A stretch of 64,000 nucleotides of DNA from Pseudomonas entomophila (lineage in GTDB: Bacteria > Pseudomonadota > Gammaproteobacteria > Pseudomonadales > Pseudomonadaceae). Below are positions 28,602 through 37,946 of this stretch, one piece after another. Position numbers and translations under genes: made by a program. How positions within the stretch are numbered: position 1 is the stretch's first letter; every line of letters begins with the position of its first letter. The notes under the pieces were generated by a model. The model searched no databases, was not told where the DNA came from, and saw only the letters and a list, made by a program, of their open reading frames with translations. Location of the stretch: the NCBI RefSeq assembly GCF_023277925.1, contig NZ_CP063832.1:1831001-1895000 (forward strand), read 5' to 3'.

Positions 28602-29623
28602 TGCCGCTACGCAGCCCCACGGCCTACCGGCTGCTGCTCGTCGGGTTGGTGGCCGCCCTGCTGCTGTCCTGCCTGGTTTCGCTCGGTTTCGGCGCGGCCC
28701 AGGTGCCACTGGCCAACGTACTGGACATCGTTCTGAAGCAGGTAGGGCTTGCCGAGGCCGGCAACTTCAGCCGTGGCCAGGAGCAGATCGTCTGGCAGAT
28801 CCGCGCGCCACGGGTGCTGCTCGGCGCGCTGGTGGGCGCCGGGTTGGCGCAGGTTGGGGCCGCATTGCAGGCCGTGACACGCAATCCACTGGCCGACCCG
28901 CATTTGCTGGGGGTCAGCTCCGGGGCCGTGCTGGGCGCCGTGCTGGTGGTGTTGTTCCTCGGGCCCTTCGCCGGCGTGCTGAGCCTGCCACTGGCGGCGT
29001 TCCTCGGCGCCCTGGGCTGCATGCTGCTGGTGCTGGGCGTGGCCAGCCGGCGCGGCCGCCTGGACAGCGAGCGGCTGCTGCTGGCCGGCGTGGCGGTGTC
29101 GTTCGTGGTGATGGCGCTGGCCAACCTGCTGCTCTACACCGGCGACCCCCACGCCGCCAGCTCGGTGATGTTCTGGATGCTGGGTGGCCTGGGCCTGGCG
29201 CAATGGTCGCTGCTGTGGCTGCCGGCCCTGGCCGTGCTCGCCGGATTCATCTTGCTGATGAGCCTGGCCCGGGCGCTCAATGCCCTGATGAGCGGCGAGC
29301 AGACCGCCGTGAGCCTGGGCTTCGACACCCGCCGCGTGCGCGCCCAGGTGTTCGTCGGCACGGCGCTGCTCACCGGGGTGCTGGTATCGCTGTCCGGCGC
29401 CATCGGCTTCGTCGGCCTGATGCTGCCGCACATGGCCCGGCGCCTGGTCGGCGCCGAACATCGCCGGCTACTGCCGACCTGCGCGTTGCTGGGGGCGCTG
29501 TTCATGGTCTGGGTCGACATGGGCGCGCGCACCCTGATCGCCCCCCAGGACCTGCCGATCGGCATCGCCACGGCGGCCATCGGCGGGTTGTTCTTCATCG
29601 CGCTGCTGCGCCGTCGCGGCTAG
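28601..29623 (+). CDS. ABC importer permease, FecCD/BtuC family
   Basis: 340 residues with about ten membrane helices. Family signatures: QIRAPRVLLGALVGAGLAQVGAALQAVTRNPLADPHLLGVSSGA (residues 67-110) and the cytoplasmic coupling segment GFVGLMLPHMARRLVGAEHRRLLP near 268-291. Last gene of the riboswitch-controlled operon. The final 29 bases overlap tail-to-tail with the hybrid kinase on the opposite strand. Confidence 0.93.
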   Translation: MPLRSPTAYRLLLVGLVAALLLSCLVSLGFGAAQVPLANVLDIVLKQVGLAEAGNFSRGQEQIVWQIRAPRVLLGALVGAGLAQVGAALQAVTRNPLADPHLLGVSSGAVLGAVLVVLFLGPFAGVLSLPLAAFLGALGCMLLVLGVASRRGRLDSERLLLAGVAVSFVVMALANLLLYTGDPHAASSVMFWMLGGLGLAQWSLLWLPALAVLAGFILLMSLARALNALMSGEQTAVSLGFDTRRVRAQVFVGTALLTGVLVSLSGAIGFVGLMLPHMARRLVGAEHRRLLPTCALLGALFMVWVDMGARTLIAPQDLPIGIATAAIGGLFFIALLRRRG

Positions 29624-31232
29624 GTTCTGGCGCCACGCCACGCAGCCCCCGCAGCGCTGCGCGCAGCTCGGCGGGGCGCACCGGCTTGGCCAGCACCGCG
29701 ATCCCCCGCGCCTGCAACGCCGCCTGCAGCCGGTCGATATCGTGCCCGGTCATGATCAGCGCCGGCACCGCCCAGCCGCGCTGGGCGCGCAGGTAATCGA
29801 TGCAGTCGATGCCGGTGGCCTTCGGCCCCAGGTCGTAGTCGGCGACGATCACGTCACAGTCGCTGGCCAGGCCCTCGGCCGAATCGTGGGCCTGCACCTC
29901 GCAGCCCCAGCGCTGCAACAGCGCGCAGGTGGCCTGCAGGACATTGTGGTCATCCTCCACCAGGCACACGCGCAAGCCGGTGAGCAGCCCCGCCTGCAAG
30001 GCCGGGTCGATGGCCAGTTTCGGCATCTGCGCGACAGCCCTGGGCAAACCACTGAGGCGCACTGTGGTGCCGTGGCCAGGCCGTGAACGCAAGCTCACCG
30101 CCATCCCCATCAGGCGGCCCAGGCGCTGGACGATGGACAACCCCAGGCCAACGCCTTCGACGTCCTTGTCGCGGGCCTCGCGCACCCGGTAGAACTCCTC
30201 GAACACCTTGCCCTGGTGCTCCTCGGCGATCCCCCGGCCCTGGTCGCAGATGACGATGGCCAGCCCCTCGCCACAGGGCCGCACCCCTACCAGCAACGGC
30301 CGGCCGGCGGCGTACTTGAAGCTGTTGGACAGTACGTTCTGCACCATGGTCGCCAGCATCCCGGGGTCGGCGCGGGTCCAGTGCCGGCTGGCCACCTGGC
30401 GCATTTCCACCCCCGCCCAGCGCGCCGCCTCGGCGTTCTGGCGCAGCAGCTCGCGCAGGAAGCCATCCACCGCGAAGGTCTCGAACTTCGGTTGCACCCG
30501 GCCGTTGTCCAGGGTGTAGAGGTCGAGGATCGAGCGAAACAGTTGCGAGACGTTGAGCAGCGAACGGTCGATGCTGTCCACCAGGCGCCGCTCCTCATCG
30601 CCCAGGCGCGCCTCGCGCAGGCAGGCGGTGAACAGGCCGATGGAGTGGATCGGCTGGCGCAGGTCATGGCTGGCCTGGGCCAGGAAGCGGGATTTCTCGC
30701 GGGTGGCGGCCTCGGCCAGGGCCGTGGCCTTGCGCGTGCGCTCCAGCAGCAGGTGGGCGTAGAACGGGATCAGCGTGCTGGTGGTCAGCAGCATGGGCAG
30801 CAGGAACGGCTGCTGCTGCCAGTAGGGCGTGAACCACCACACCGCCACCAGCGCGCCCAGGGCCAGCACGGTGGCGATGGCCAGGTAGCGCGAGCCGAAG
30901 CGCATGCCGTTGCCCAGGTTGATCCAGACCATCACCGCGTACAGCGGCAACGCGGTCTCGCCGCCGACCACCAGGCCGAAACAGGTGCCGGTGTAGTCGC
31001 CCAGCATGCCGAAGATCCGCCGCGCCGGATAGTGCCCGGGCCAGCGCTTGATGGCCTGGCGCATGCCCACCGACACCACCACGAAGGCGGCGTAATAGAG
31101 CAGCACCGGCAGGTAGGTGGCGAGCGAACGGCCCGGCAGGAAGCCCAGCAGGGCCACGTAGCTGATCGCGCACGAGGCGACGATGATGCGCAGGTTGGCC
31201 TGGTCCAGTTCGTTGTTCTTCTCGAACTTCAT
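29595..31232 (-). CDS. Membrane hybrid sensor histidine kinase / response regulator
   Basis: 545 residues. Six hydrophobic helices (about 14-160) form the sensor, then a short coiled coil (ERTRKATALAEAATREKSRFLAQ), HisKA (SHDLRQPIHSIG, His near 190), HATPase (NVLSNSFKYAAG; DQGRGIAEEHQGKVFEEFYR; GVGLGLSIVQRLG) and a C-terminal receiver with VCLVEDDHN and VIVADYDLGP. The 'SHDLRQP' H-box is typical of a group paired with NarL-type regulators; the divergent NarL-type gene 106 bases away is the probable partner. Signal unknown. Confidence 0.93.
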   Translation of the reverse strand: MKFEKNNELDQANLRIIVASCAISYVALLGFLPGRSLATYLPVLLYYAAFVVVSVGMRQAIKRWPGHYPARRIFGMLGDYTGTCFGLVVGGETALPLYAVMVWINLGNGMRFGSRYLAIATVLALGALVAVWWFTPYWQQQPFLLPMLLTTSTLIPFYAHLLLERTRKATALAEAATREKSRFLAQASHDLRQPIHSIGLFTACLREARLGDEERRLVDSIDRSLLNVSQLFRSILDLYTLDNGRVQPKFETFAVDGFLRELLRQNAEAARWAGVEMRQVASRHWTRADPGMLATMVQNVLSNSFKYAAGRPLLVGVRPCGEGLAIVICDQGRGIAEEHQGKVFEEFYRVREARDKDVEGVGLGLSIVQRLGRLMGMAVSLRSRPGHGTTVRLSGLPRAVAQMPKLAIDPALQAGLLTGLRVCLVEDDHNVLQATCALLQRWGCEVQAHDSAEGLASDCDVIVADYDLGPKATGIDCIDYLRAQRGWAVPALIMTGHDIDRLQAALQARGIAVLAKPVRPAELRAALRGLRGVAPEPSRDGAAAR

Positions 31233-31338
31233 GGGTAACGTCCTTGTGCGCCAGTCGGCATCTTCGCGAACAGCCTGGGGAAACGGCGGTCCAACCCTGC
31301 TAAGTTAACATGTGTCGCAAGACAGGGAGTTTCACGAC

Positions 31339-31953
31339 GTGAGTTGCCGCATCATCGTGGCGGATGATCATCCGCTGTTCAGGGACGCCATGGCCAGCAC
31401 CGTGCGGCGCCTGCTGCCCGCGGCCGAGGTCGAGCAGGCCGGCACCCTCCAGGACGTGCTCCGCCTCGTCGCCCAGGGCGAAGCGCCCGACACCCTGATC
31501 CTCGACCTGCGCTTTCCCGGCCTGACCTGCATCGCCCGGCTCGCCGAGTTGCGCCAGCAACTGCCGCGCACCGCGCTGGTGGTGCTCTCCATGGTCGACG
31601 ATCCCGAGGTCATCAGCGAAGTCATGGCCGCCGGGGCCGACGGTTTCATCGGCAAGAGCCTCACGCCCGAGGAAATCGGCGCCGCCCTGCTCGCCGTGCG
31701 TGAAGGCGAGGTGGTGGTCCGGTATGCCCCGTCGGGCCTATTGCATCAGGAGGGGGCCGACAGCGAGCTGGAACAGCTGACCCACCGCCAGCAGGACGTG
31801 CTGCGCCTGATCGCCCAGGGCAAGACCAACAAAGAGATCGCCCGCGAGCTGGACATCTCGCCGTTTACCGTGCGCATCCACGTGTCGTCGCTGCTCAAGA
31901 CCCTCAACGTGCCGACCCGCACAGCGGCGGCCGTGAAGTACTCGGGTAACTGA
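31339..31953 (+). CDS. NarL/FixJ-family response regulator
   Basis: 204 residues from GTG 31339 (MSCRIIVADDHPLFRDAM), chosen because GGGAG lies about ten bases upstream; ATG 31312 has no ribosome site and the family begins at this point. Receiver with the acidic pair ADDH, phospho-acceptor Asp in LILDLRFPG (near 54) and Lys in IGKSL (near 104); LuxR-type HTH at the C-terminus (LTHRQQDVLRLIAQGKTNKEIARELDISPFTV, 145-177). Likely partner of the divergent hybrid kinase. Confidence 0.93.
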   Translation: MSCRIIVADDHPLFRDAMASTVRRLLPAAEVEQAGTLQDVLRLVAQGEAPDTLILDLRFPGLTCIARLAELRQQLPRTALVVLSMVDDPEVISEVMAAGADGFIGKSLTPEEIGAALLAVREGEVVVRYAPSGLLHQEGADSELEQLTHRQQDVLRLIAQGKTNKEIARELDISPFTVRIHVSSLLKTLNVPTRTAAAVKYSGN

Positions 31954-32020
31954 AGCGTGTAAGGCGCCGCCATACCTGTAACACTGCGGTCCCACACCGA
32001 ACCGAAATTCGGCGCGACCT

Positions 32021-32107
32021 CTGTAGGAGCGGCTTCAGCCGCGATCACCCGCAAAGCGGGTGCCAGGCACCGCGTCGCTTGCATCGCGGCTGAAGCCGCT
32101 CCTACAC
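32021..32107. repeat. 87-bp REP unit
   Basis: CTGTAGGAGCGGCTTCAGCC opens and GGCTGAAGCCGCTCCTACAC closes it; the centre has GGTGCCAGGCACCGCG. It occupies much of the 292-base gap between the NarL-type gene and the Rhs gene. Nothing else is recognisable there apart from an A/T-containing stretch near 32175-32190. Confidence 0.88.
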
Positions 32108-32245
32108 AGGCCTGCTGCCCCCTCAGCATTCCCACACCCACCTCAGGGTTTCCCCCATGGGCGGACCGCCCCTGCCTTAGTATCATTTCGCCCTCACGGA
32201 CCACCCGGGACCTCAACGTCCCCCGCCTAGGAAGGCCCTTTCACG

Positions 32246-35200
32246 ATGTCTGCCGCACCCGCCGTTCCCGCGCCCAGCGAGCGCGAAATCCAGATCGCCA
32301 TCGCCCCCCTCGACACCCTCCTCAGCGAAGACCTCGGCGCCGCCGCCGCTTCCGTCGACCACTGGCTGCAAGAAATCAGCTACGGCCTGGTCGATCTGCA
32401 ACTGCTGCGCCAGCACGCCGAGAGCATCCCGGCCATGGCCAACTCCCTGGCCTGCATCGACGCGCTGATCGACATCCTCGAACTGGTCGAAAACCCCGAC
32501 CCCGATCCGCTGGTGTGGGTCAGCCTGGGCATCAACCTGATCGGCATCGTCCCCTACCCACCCGGCCTGTCTCGCGCCCGCACCGTGCTGCGCCCGGTGC
32601 TGCAACTGACCCGCCAGACCCTGCGCCGCCGCCCCGGCGCGCACATCGGCGCGGTGATCCTGGAAATCATCGACGGCCACCTGCACGCCAATATCCGCGG
32701 TGCCCTGGAACACTACGTGCGCGAGGCCCTGGCCCAGTTGCCGGCGATGCTCAGTGCCGCTGCCGACACCGCACGCCTGTTGTTTACTTCCTTGGCCAAG
32801 ACCATTGACTCTGCGGCCCGTGGCAAGCTGGATGCCGCCAGCAGCCACCGCCTGGCCCGCGCGCAGATGGCCCAGGTGGCGCTGTACGACTCGGCCCTGG
32901 AGACCGACGCCTGGCGCCTGGCCCTATCGGCCCTGGCCAACGCCACCGAGGGCAGCCTCAAGGACGGCTACAACAGCGTCGCCCGCCACTTCAAGGGCGA
33001 GCTGGACAGCCTGCTCGGGCCGTTGATCCGCACCCTCGAAGACCTGGCCAAGGTCGTGCCCCGCCGCCTCGAGGCCCTGGGCAGCGCGGGTATGGAAAAC
33101 AGCATCGCCTGGCTGCTGACCCGCCTGCTCGACACCGTGCTGGCCAACCCGCGCCGCCCGGGCATGGCCGTCGCCATCCGCCCCGGCGTCACCCACCAGG
33201 CCCGGCATGTCCACCCCGAAGGGCCGACCGAGGTGGTGCGCAGCCAGGTCCGCGCCAACAAGCAGCCCAAGCCTGCGAAGAACGGGCCGTGTGCCTGCAC
33301 CGGCTTCAGCATCGGCCATGTGCTCGGTGACGAGACGCTGGCCCATCAGGATTTCAGTCTGTCCGGGCCGTTCCCGGTCAACTGGACGCGGGTGTACAAC
33401 TCGCGGCTGGCCAAGCTGGACGACGGCAGCCTCGGCGTCCGCTGGATCACCGAGTTCACCACCTGCCTCGATGTCGTGGACAAGGGCGTGGTGTTCCACG
33501 ACAGCGACGGCCGCAGCCACGACTACCCGCTGCCCAAGGTCGGCAAGCCGCACTACGATCCGATCGAGTACCTCAGCCTGGTACGCACCGCCGAGCAGCA
33601 ACTGGTGGTGCTACGTGGCCTGGACCGCCGCGAAACCTATGCCCGCCAGGGTGACCGCTTCTACCTGACGCACATCCAGCTGCGCAGTGGCGCCGGGGCA
33701 ATGCTGCACTACGAGCACCAATTCAACGGCCGCCCGGTGCTGTCAGACATCAACACCTACTCCGACAACGACCCCGAAAAAGTCCACCTGCAACTGGGCA
33801 CCCTGCTCGACGACCATGGGCATATCCAGGGCCTGTGGCAGGTGGTCGACGGCACGCCGCTGCGCCAGCTGTGCGGCTACCACTACGACGCTCAAGGCGA
33901 CCTGATCGCCGCCCAGGACGAGCACGGCGCCGCCTGGCACTACCAGTACCAGCATCACTTGGTGACCCGCTACACCGACCGCACCGGGCGCGGCATCAAC
34001 CTGGAATGGGACGGCAGCGGCCCACAGGCCAAGGCCATCCACGAGTGGGCCGACGACGGCAGCTTCGAGACCCGCTTGGCCTGGGACCCGAACATCCGCC
34101 TGACCTATGTCACCGACGCCCACGGCCAGGAAACCTGGCACTACTACGACGCCCTCGGCTACACCTACCGCCTGATCCACCCGGACGGCCGCGAGGAGTG
34201 GCTATTCCGCGATGAACGCAAGAACGTCATCCGCCACGTCCACCCCGACGGCAGCCAGGACCGCTACACCTACGATGAACGCAGCAACCTGTTGCAGCAC
34301 ATCCGCGCCGACCACAGCACGGTGCACTACGCCTACGACGAGCACGACCAGCCGATCAAGCTGCGCGATGCCGAGGGGGGCTTGTGGCTACGCGACTATG
34401 ACGAGCGCGGCAACCTGGTCGAGAGCGTCGATCCGCTGGGCAACAAGACCGAGTTCGCCTATACCCCGGCCGGGCTGGTCAAGGCGATCAAGGATGCGCT
34501 GGGCAACGAGAAGACACTGGCCTACAACGCTGCCGGGCAGTTGCTTGAGTACACCGACTGCTCGGGCAAGACCAGCCAGTGGGCGTACAACGCCCTCGGC
34601 CAGCTGACCGAATTCGCCGATGCAGCGGGTAACACAACCGCCTACGAGTACCAGGCCGGGCAACTGGCCAAGGTCACCCATCCCGACAAGACCGAGGAAC
34701 GCTTCAACTACGACGCCGAAGGTCGCCTGCTGGCCCACGTCGACGCGCTCGACCGCTGCACCACCTGGTCCTATACCGCTGCCGGTATGCTCGCTGAGCG
34801 CGTCGACGCCAACGAGCACACCTTGCGTTATCGCTGGGACAAGCTCGGCCGCTTGATCGGGCTGGAAAACGAGAACACCAGCAAGGCCACCTTCCTCTAC
34901 GACCCGGTCGGCCGGCTGCTGCAAGAAACCGGCTTCGATGGCCTGGTCACCCGTTACCAGTACGACCCGTACAGCGGTCGGTTGGCGAGCACCCAGGTTG
35001 GCCAGCGCCGTATCGAGCTGACCTTCGACCCCATGGGCCGCTTGAGTGAACGCACGGCCCGCCTGGGCAACCAGAGCCAGAGCGAAACCTTTGCCTACAA
35101 CGGCAACGGCCAGTTGATCCAGGCCGTCAACGCCGCCAGCAAGTTGCAATGGTTCCACGACGAAGCGGGCAACCTGACCCGCGAGCATCAGTATTACTTG

Positions 35201-36973
35201 GCCACCGGCACGCCGATGGTCGCGGTGTGGCAGCACGAGTACGACGCGCTCAACCAGCGCACCGCGACGATCCGTCCGGACGGCCACAAGGTCAGCTGGC
35301 TGACCTACGGCAGCGGCCACCTGCTCGGCATGACCCTCGACCAGCACGAAATGCTGGCTTACGAGCGCGACGACCTGCACCGCGAAACCGTGCGGCATCA
35401 GGGCAATAAGCTGATGCAGACCCAGGCCTGGGACCCGGCCGGGCGCTTGCAGGAACAGTTGTTGGGCAGCCACGACGGCCAGTCCACGCTGCTCAAGCGT
35501 CAGTACCGCTATGACGCCGCCGGCCAGCTGACCAATATCCACGACAGCCGTCGTGGGCAGCTGGAGTACCAGTACGATCCGGTCGGTCGCCTGCTCAAGG
35601 CCACCAGCCGCCTGGGTGTGGAAACCTTTGCCTTCGACCCGGCCGGTAACCTGCTGGACCAGAAAACCCAGGAACTGAACCGCCCGCTGGAAGCCGATCC
35701 ACGGCGTAACAAGCTGATGGACAACCTGCTGCGCGAGTACGCGGGTACTCATTACCGCTACGACGAACGCGGAAATTTGATCCACCGCCTGCACAACGGC
35801 GCCCACGCGCACTTCACCTGGGACCTGTTCGACCGGCTGGCCTCTTACAACGACGATAAGCTCAAGGTCGACTACAGCTACGACGCCCTGGGCCGGCGTC
35901 TGCACAAGCATTCGGTGGCGCACTTCTGGGACCGCCCCGAGGCGGGCACCGGCTGGAACCAGCTGCAACGGGCCAAGCGCCAACGCGAACTCGGCTGTGG
36001 CTTCACCCTGTTTGGCTGGGACGGCGACACCTTGGCCTGGGAGAGCTCACCGCCACGGGATGACGGCGACACTGGCCGCACCGTGCATTACCTGTACGAA
36101 CCGGGCAGCTTCGTGCCGGTGGCCCAGGCTCTGCGCAACAGCCCGATCCGCCTGCATAAGCAACCGGATTGGAGCCAACGCGAATACGACTTCGATCAGG
36201 ATCCGTTGTGGCACACCGAGGTGAAGCCACAAGCGTTCGACGCGATTGCCTGGTACCACTGCGACCACCTCGGCACGCCGATGGAGCTGACCGATGAGCA
36301 CGGCCACATCGCTTGGGCAGGGCAGTACAAGGCGTGGGGTGAAGTGAGGGAGGAGCGCTCGACGTGGGCCAAACAGCACGGCCTGAGCAACCCGATTCGC
36401 TTCCAGGGTCAGTACCACGACCATGAAACGGGGCTACATTACAACCGGCACCGGTACTACGAACCCATTGCTGGACGGTTTGTTAGCCAAGACCCTATCG
36501 GTTTGGCTGGTGGGCTCAATTTTTATCTTTATGCGCCGAATCCGATAGACTGGCTCGACCCACTCGGCTTGAACCGCTTCAAAAAGGGAAGCTGGGGACC
36601 CTGTAACCGAGGCACAGGGCTTACCTACACTGTTTACCAGCAAAATATCGACTGGGATATGGAACACAAAGGTAAGACAAACTTACAACGGGCCATGGAA
36701 GGTGGCGCACCCTACATGATGAAGAATGGTGTGCCGCAACAGCTTCAGCTGCACCACTCCCGTCAACAGTCGGTCGGGCCACTGTTCGAGGTAACGACAA
36801 GCACACACAGAGCTGCAAAAGGTCGAGGCCGAGAAGCCTTGCACCCACACGGAAACAAGAAAAACCCAGAATTCCCTGTTGATCGTGATGCTTTTGACAT
36901 TGACCGAAGACAGTACTGGAAAGATCGTGCGGCAGAAGCAAATAAATCGAGAACTGGAGGCTGCAGCATATGA
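32246..36973 (+). CDS. Rhs-repeat polymorphic toxin with C-terminal LHH nuclease domain
   Basis: 1575 residues. Residues 1-330 are helical and hold one hydrophobic stretch near 88-105 (LVWVSLGINLIGIVPYPP), with no PAAR domain seen. The Rhs shell begins at CACTGFSIGHVLGDE (near 350), with many YD repeats (about 570-1200; for example YDERSNLLQHI, YDAAGQLTNIHD) and the RHS core ending GRFVSQDPIGLAGGLNFYLY (near 1411). The cleavage motif DWLDPLGL is near 1432. The remaining about 135 residues carry LQLHHSRQQSVGPLFEV and IDRRQYWKDRA, matching the LHH group of HNH/endonuclease VII-like toxins. GGAAGG precedes the start. Probably a T6SS- or contact-delivered DNase; delivery genes are not nearby. Confidence 0.92.
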   Translation: MSAAPAVPAPSEREIQIAIAPLDTLLSEDLGAAAASVDHWLQEISYGLVDLQLLRQHAESIPAMANSLACIDALIDILELVENPDPDPLVWVSLGINLIGIVPYPPGLSRARTVLRPVLQLTRQTLRRRPGAHIGAVILEIIDGHLHANIRGALEHYVREALAQLPAMLSAAADTARLLFTSLAKTIDSAARGKLDAASSHRLARAQMAQVALYDSALETDAWRLALSALANATEGSLKDGYNSVARHFKGELDSLLGPLIRTLEDLAKVVPRRLEALGSAGMENSIAWLLTRLLDTVLANPRRPGMAVAIRPGVTHQARHVHPEGPTEVVRSQVRANKQPKPAKNGPCACTGFSIGHVLGDETLAHQDFSLSGPFPVNWTRVYNSRLAKLDDGSLGVRWITEFTTCLDVVDKGVVFHDSDGRSHDYPLPKVGKPHYDPIEYLSLVRTAEQQLVVLRGLDRRETYARQGDRFYLTHIQLRSGAGAMLHYEHQFNGRPVLSDINTYSDNDPEKVHLQLGTLLDDHGHIQGLWQVVDGTPLRQLCGYHYDAQGDLIAAQDEHGAAWHYQYQHHLVTRYTDRTGRGINLEWDGSGPQAKAIHEWADDGSFETRLAWDPNIRLTYVTDAHGQETWHYYDALGYTYRLIHPDGREEWLFRDERKNVIRHVHPDGSQDRYTYDERSNLLQHIRADHSTVHYAYDEHDQPIKLRDAEGGLWLRDYDERGNLVESVDPLGNKTEFAYTPAGLVKAIKDALGNEKTLAYNAAGQLLEYTDCSGKTSQWAYNALGQLTEFADAAGNTTAYEYQAGQLAKVTHPDKTEERFNYDAEGRLLAHVDALDRCTTWSYTAAGMLAERVDANEHTLRYRWDKLGRLIGLENENTSKATFLYDPVGRLLQETGFDGLVTRYQYDPYSGRLASTQVGQRRIELTFDPMGRLSERTARLGNQSQSETFAYNGNGQLIQAVNAASKLQWFHDEAGNLTREHQYYLATGTPMVAVWQHEYDALNQRTATIRPDGHKVSWLTYGSGHLLGMTLDQHEMLAYERDDLHRETVRHQGNKLMQTQAWDPAGRLQEQLLGSHDGQSTLLKRQYRYDAAGQLTNIHDSRRGQLEYQYDPVGRLLKATSRLGVETFAFDPAGNLLDQKTQELNRPLEADPRRNKLMDNLLREYAGTHYRYDERGNLIHRLHNGAHAHFTWDLFDRLASYNDDKLKVDYSYDALGRRLHKHSVAHFWDRPEAGTGWNQLQRAKRQRELGCGFTLFGWDGDTLAWESSPPRDDGDTGRTVHYLYEPGSFVPVAQALRNSPIRLHKQPDWSQREYDFDQDPLWHTEVKPQAFDAIAWYHCDHLGTPMELTDEHGHIAWAGQYKAWGEVREERSTWAKQHGLSNPIRFQGQYHDHETGLHYNRHRYYEPIAGRFVSQDPIGLAGGLNFYLYAPNPIDWLDPLGLNRFKKGSWGPCNRGTGLTYTVYQQNIDWDMEHKGKTNLQRAMEGGAPYMMKNGVPQQLQLHHSRQQSVGPLFEVTTSTHRAAKGRGREALHPHGNKKNPEFPVDRDAFDIDRRQYWKDRAAEANKSRTGGCSI

Positions 36974-37404
36974 TTCCACTGAATGTTACAAAGTACTTAA
37001 GCGGCTACAAGGGCGATATCGCCAGAGCGGATCAAAATAGAGCAGCATCGGCACTTCAACGCCTAGGAGTGGCGACAGACTCTGAATTCGGACGCTTCTA
37101 CCTTAAGTATCAAGGCAGTTTTATAAGCCCCCGACCTGCCGCCGAACTCCTTGACATTGAAGGCCCAGACATCCCTGCAATCCCAGATCAAACTGACTAT
37201 GTCTGGGACAGGTACGAGATACCGACAAACTACCTCGCACTATCTTCCGACGAAAGTGAGGGAATGTACTTGTACGAAATAAACGACGGCGCCGTTTACG
37301 ATCTCGACATTTCGCACCTTAATGAGTTCATTAGTGGCAAACTCCCTGCTCGCTGGAAAAGCTTTAACGAGTTTTTAACCTGGTACTTCGAACCATCATC
37401 TTAA
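36970..37404 (+). CDS. SMI1/KNR4 (SUKH)-like immunity protein
   Basis: 144 residues. It starts on the ATGA overlap with the Rhs stop, so it is co-translated with the toxin and is the best candidate for the cognate antidote. The fold signature is loose but typical of SUKH proteins: SEFGRFYLKYQGSFISP (about 39-55), a central NYLALSSDESEGMYLYEINDGAVYDLD (about 87-115) and a C-terminal SFNEFLTWYF. A/T-richer than the Rhs core, as usual for exchanged toxin tips and their immunity genes. Confidence 0.83.
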   Translation: MIPLNVTKYLSGYKGDIARADQNRAASALQRLGVATDSEFGRFYLKYQGSFISPRPAAELLDIEGPDIPAIPDQTDYVWDRYEIPTNYLALSSDESEGMYLYEINDGAVYDLDISHLNEFISGKLPARWKSFNEFLTWYFEPSS

Positions 37405-37445
37405 ACTTCCGACATGAGCTTTCCCCGCGCCAGACCGGAACTCAC

Positions 37446-37472
37446 CGGTAGCCACAGCGACTGTGGCTACCG
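37446..37472. terminator. Perfect 12-bp hairpin after the first immunity gene
   Basis: CGGTAGCCACAG and its exact complement around a CGA loop, 41 bases after the immunity stop. There is no T-run downstream, so it could be a transcript-end hairpin or a scar-type repeat. The rest of the gap to 37586 is A/T-rich with no clear gene. Confidence 0.5.
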
Positions 37473-37586
37473 CCTATGCGCGTCAACCATTGATAAAAAT
37501 ACACAAACCATCATGACCTACTGCGATCTCACCACAGTCGCAGCCTGACTCAGCAGAGAAAATAAATCTATCCCAAGTTGTGCTAG

Positions 37587-37862
37587 ATGAAAGACCTGAT
37601 CGAAAAACTACAAAGCTGGTACTGCAGTCAATGCAATGATGTATGGGAACATTCATTCGGCATTGAAATCACCAACATTGATAACCCAGGCTGGAAAATC
37701 AAAATCACAGGCGCAAATAACAAAAGCAACCTAACTATCAACGTCGAAAGAAGCGACGCGGACTGGATAGTAATCAACGCAGACGACACAGCATTTCAAG
37801 CATATGGCGGCTCACTAAATCTACAAGAGCTTCTGGAGGCGGCTGTTAAATGGCTTGAGTGA
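37587..37862 (+). CDS. Imm53-like immunity protein
   Basis: 91 residues. The N-terminal LQSWYCSQCNDVWEHSFGI and the following IDNPGWKIKITG are the hallmark of the Imm53 family, known mainly from polymorphic-toxin immunity lists. It is separated from the first immunity gene by 182 A/T-rich bases, has a poor ribosome site and its own start. Its cognate toxin is not in the window, so it is probably an orphan left from an earlier toxin tip. Confidence 0.82.
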   Translation: MKDLIEKLQSWYCSQCNDVWEHSFGIEITNIDNPGWKIKITGANNKSNLTINVERSDADWIVINADDTAFQAYGGSLNLQELLEAAVKWLE

Positions 37863-37877
37863 CCTTGCTTATCAGGA

Positions 37878-37897
37878 AGGGCGACATCTGTCGCCCT
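37878..37897. terminator. Hairpin after the Imm53-like gene
   Basis: AGGGCGACA and TGTCGCCCT pair around a two-base loop, 16 bases after the stop. No T-run follows. It could end the toxin-immunity transcript. Confidence 0.5.
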
Positions 37898-37946
37898 GCG
37901 TAATCTTGTCTCGTACTGTCGGAGCTCGCGAATTTCAGTTCCTACC

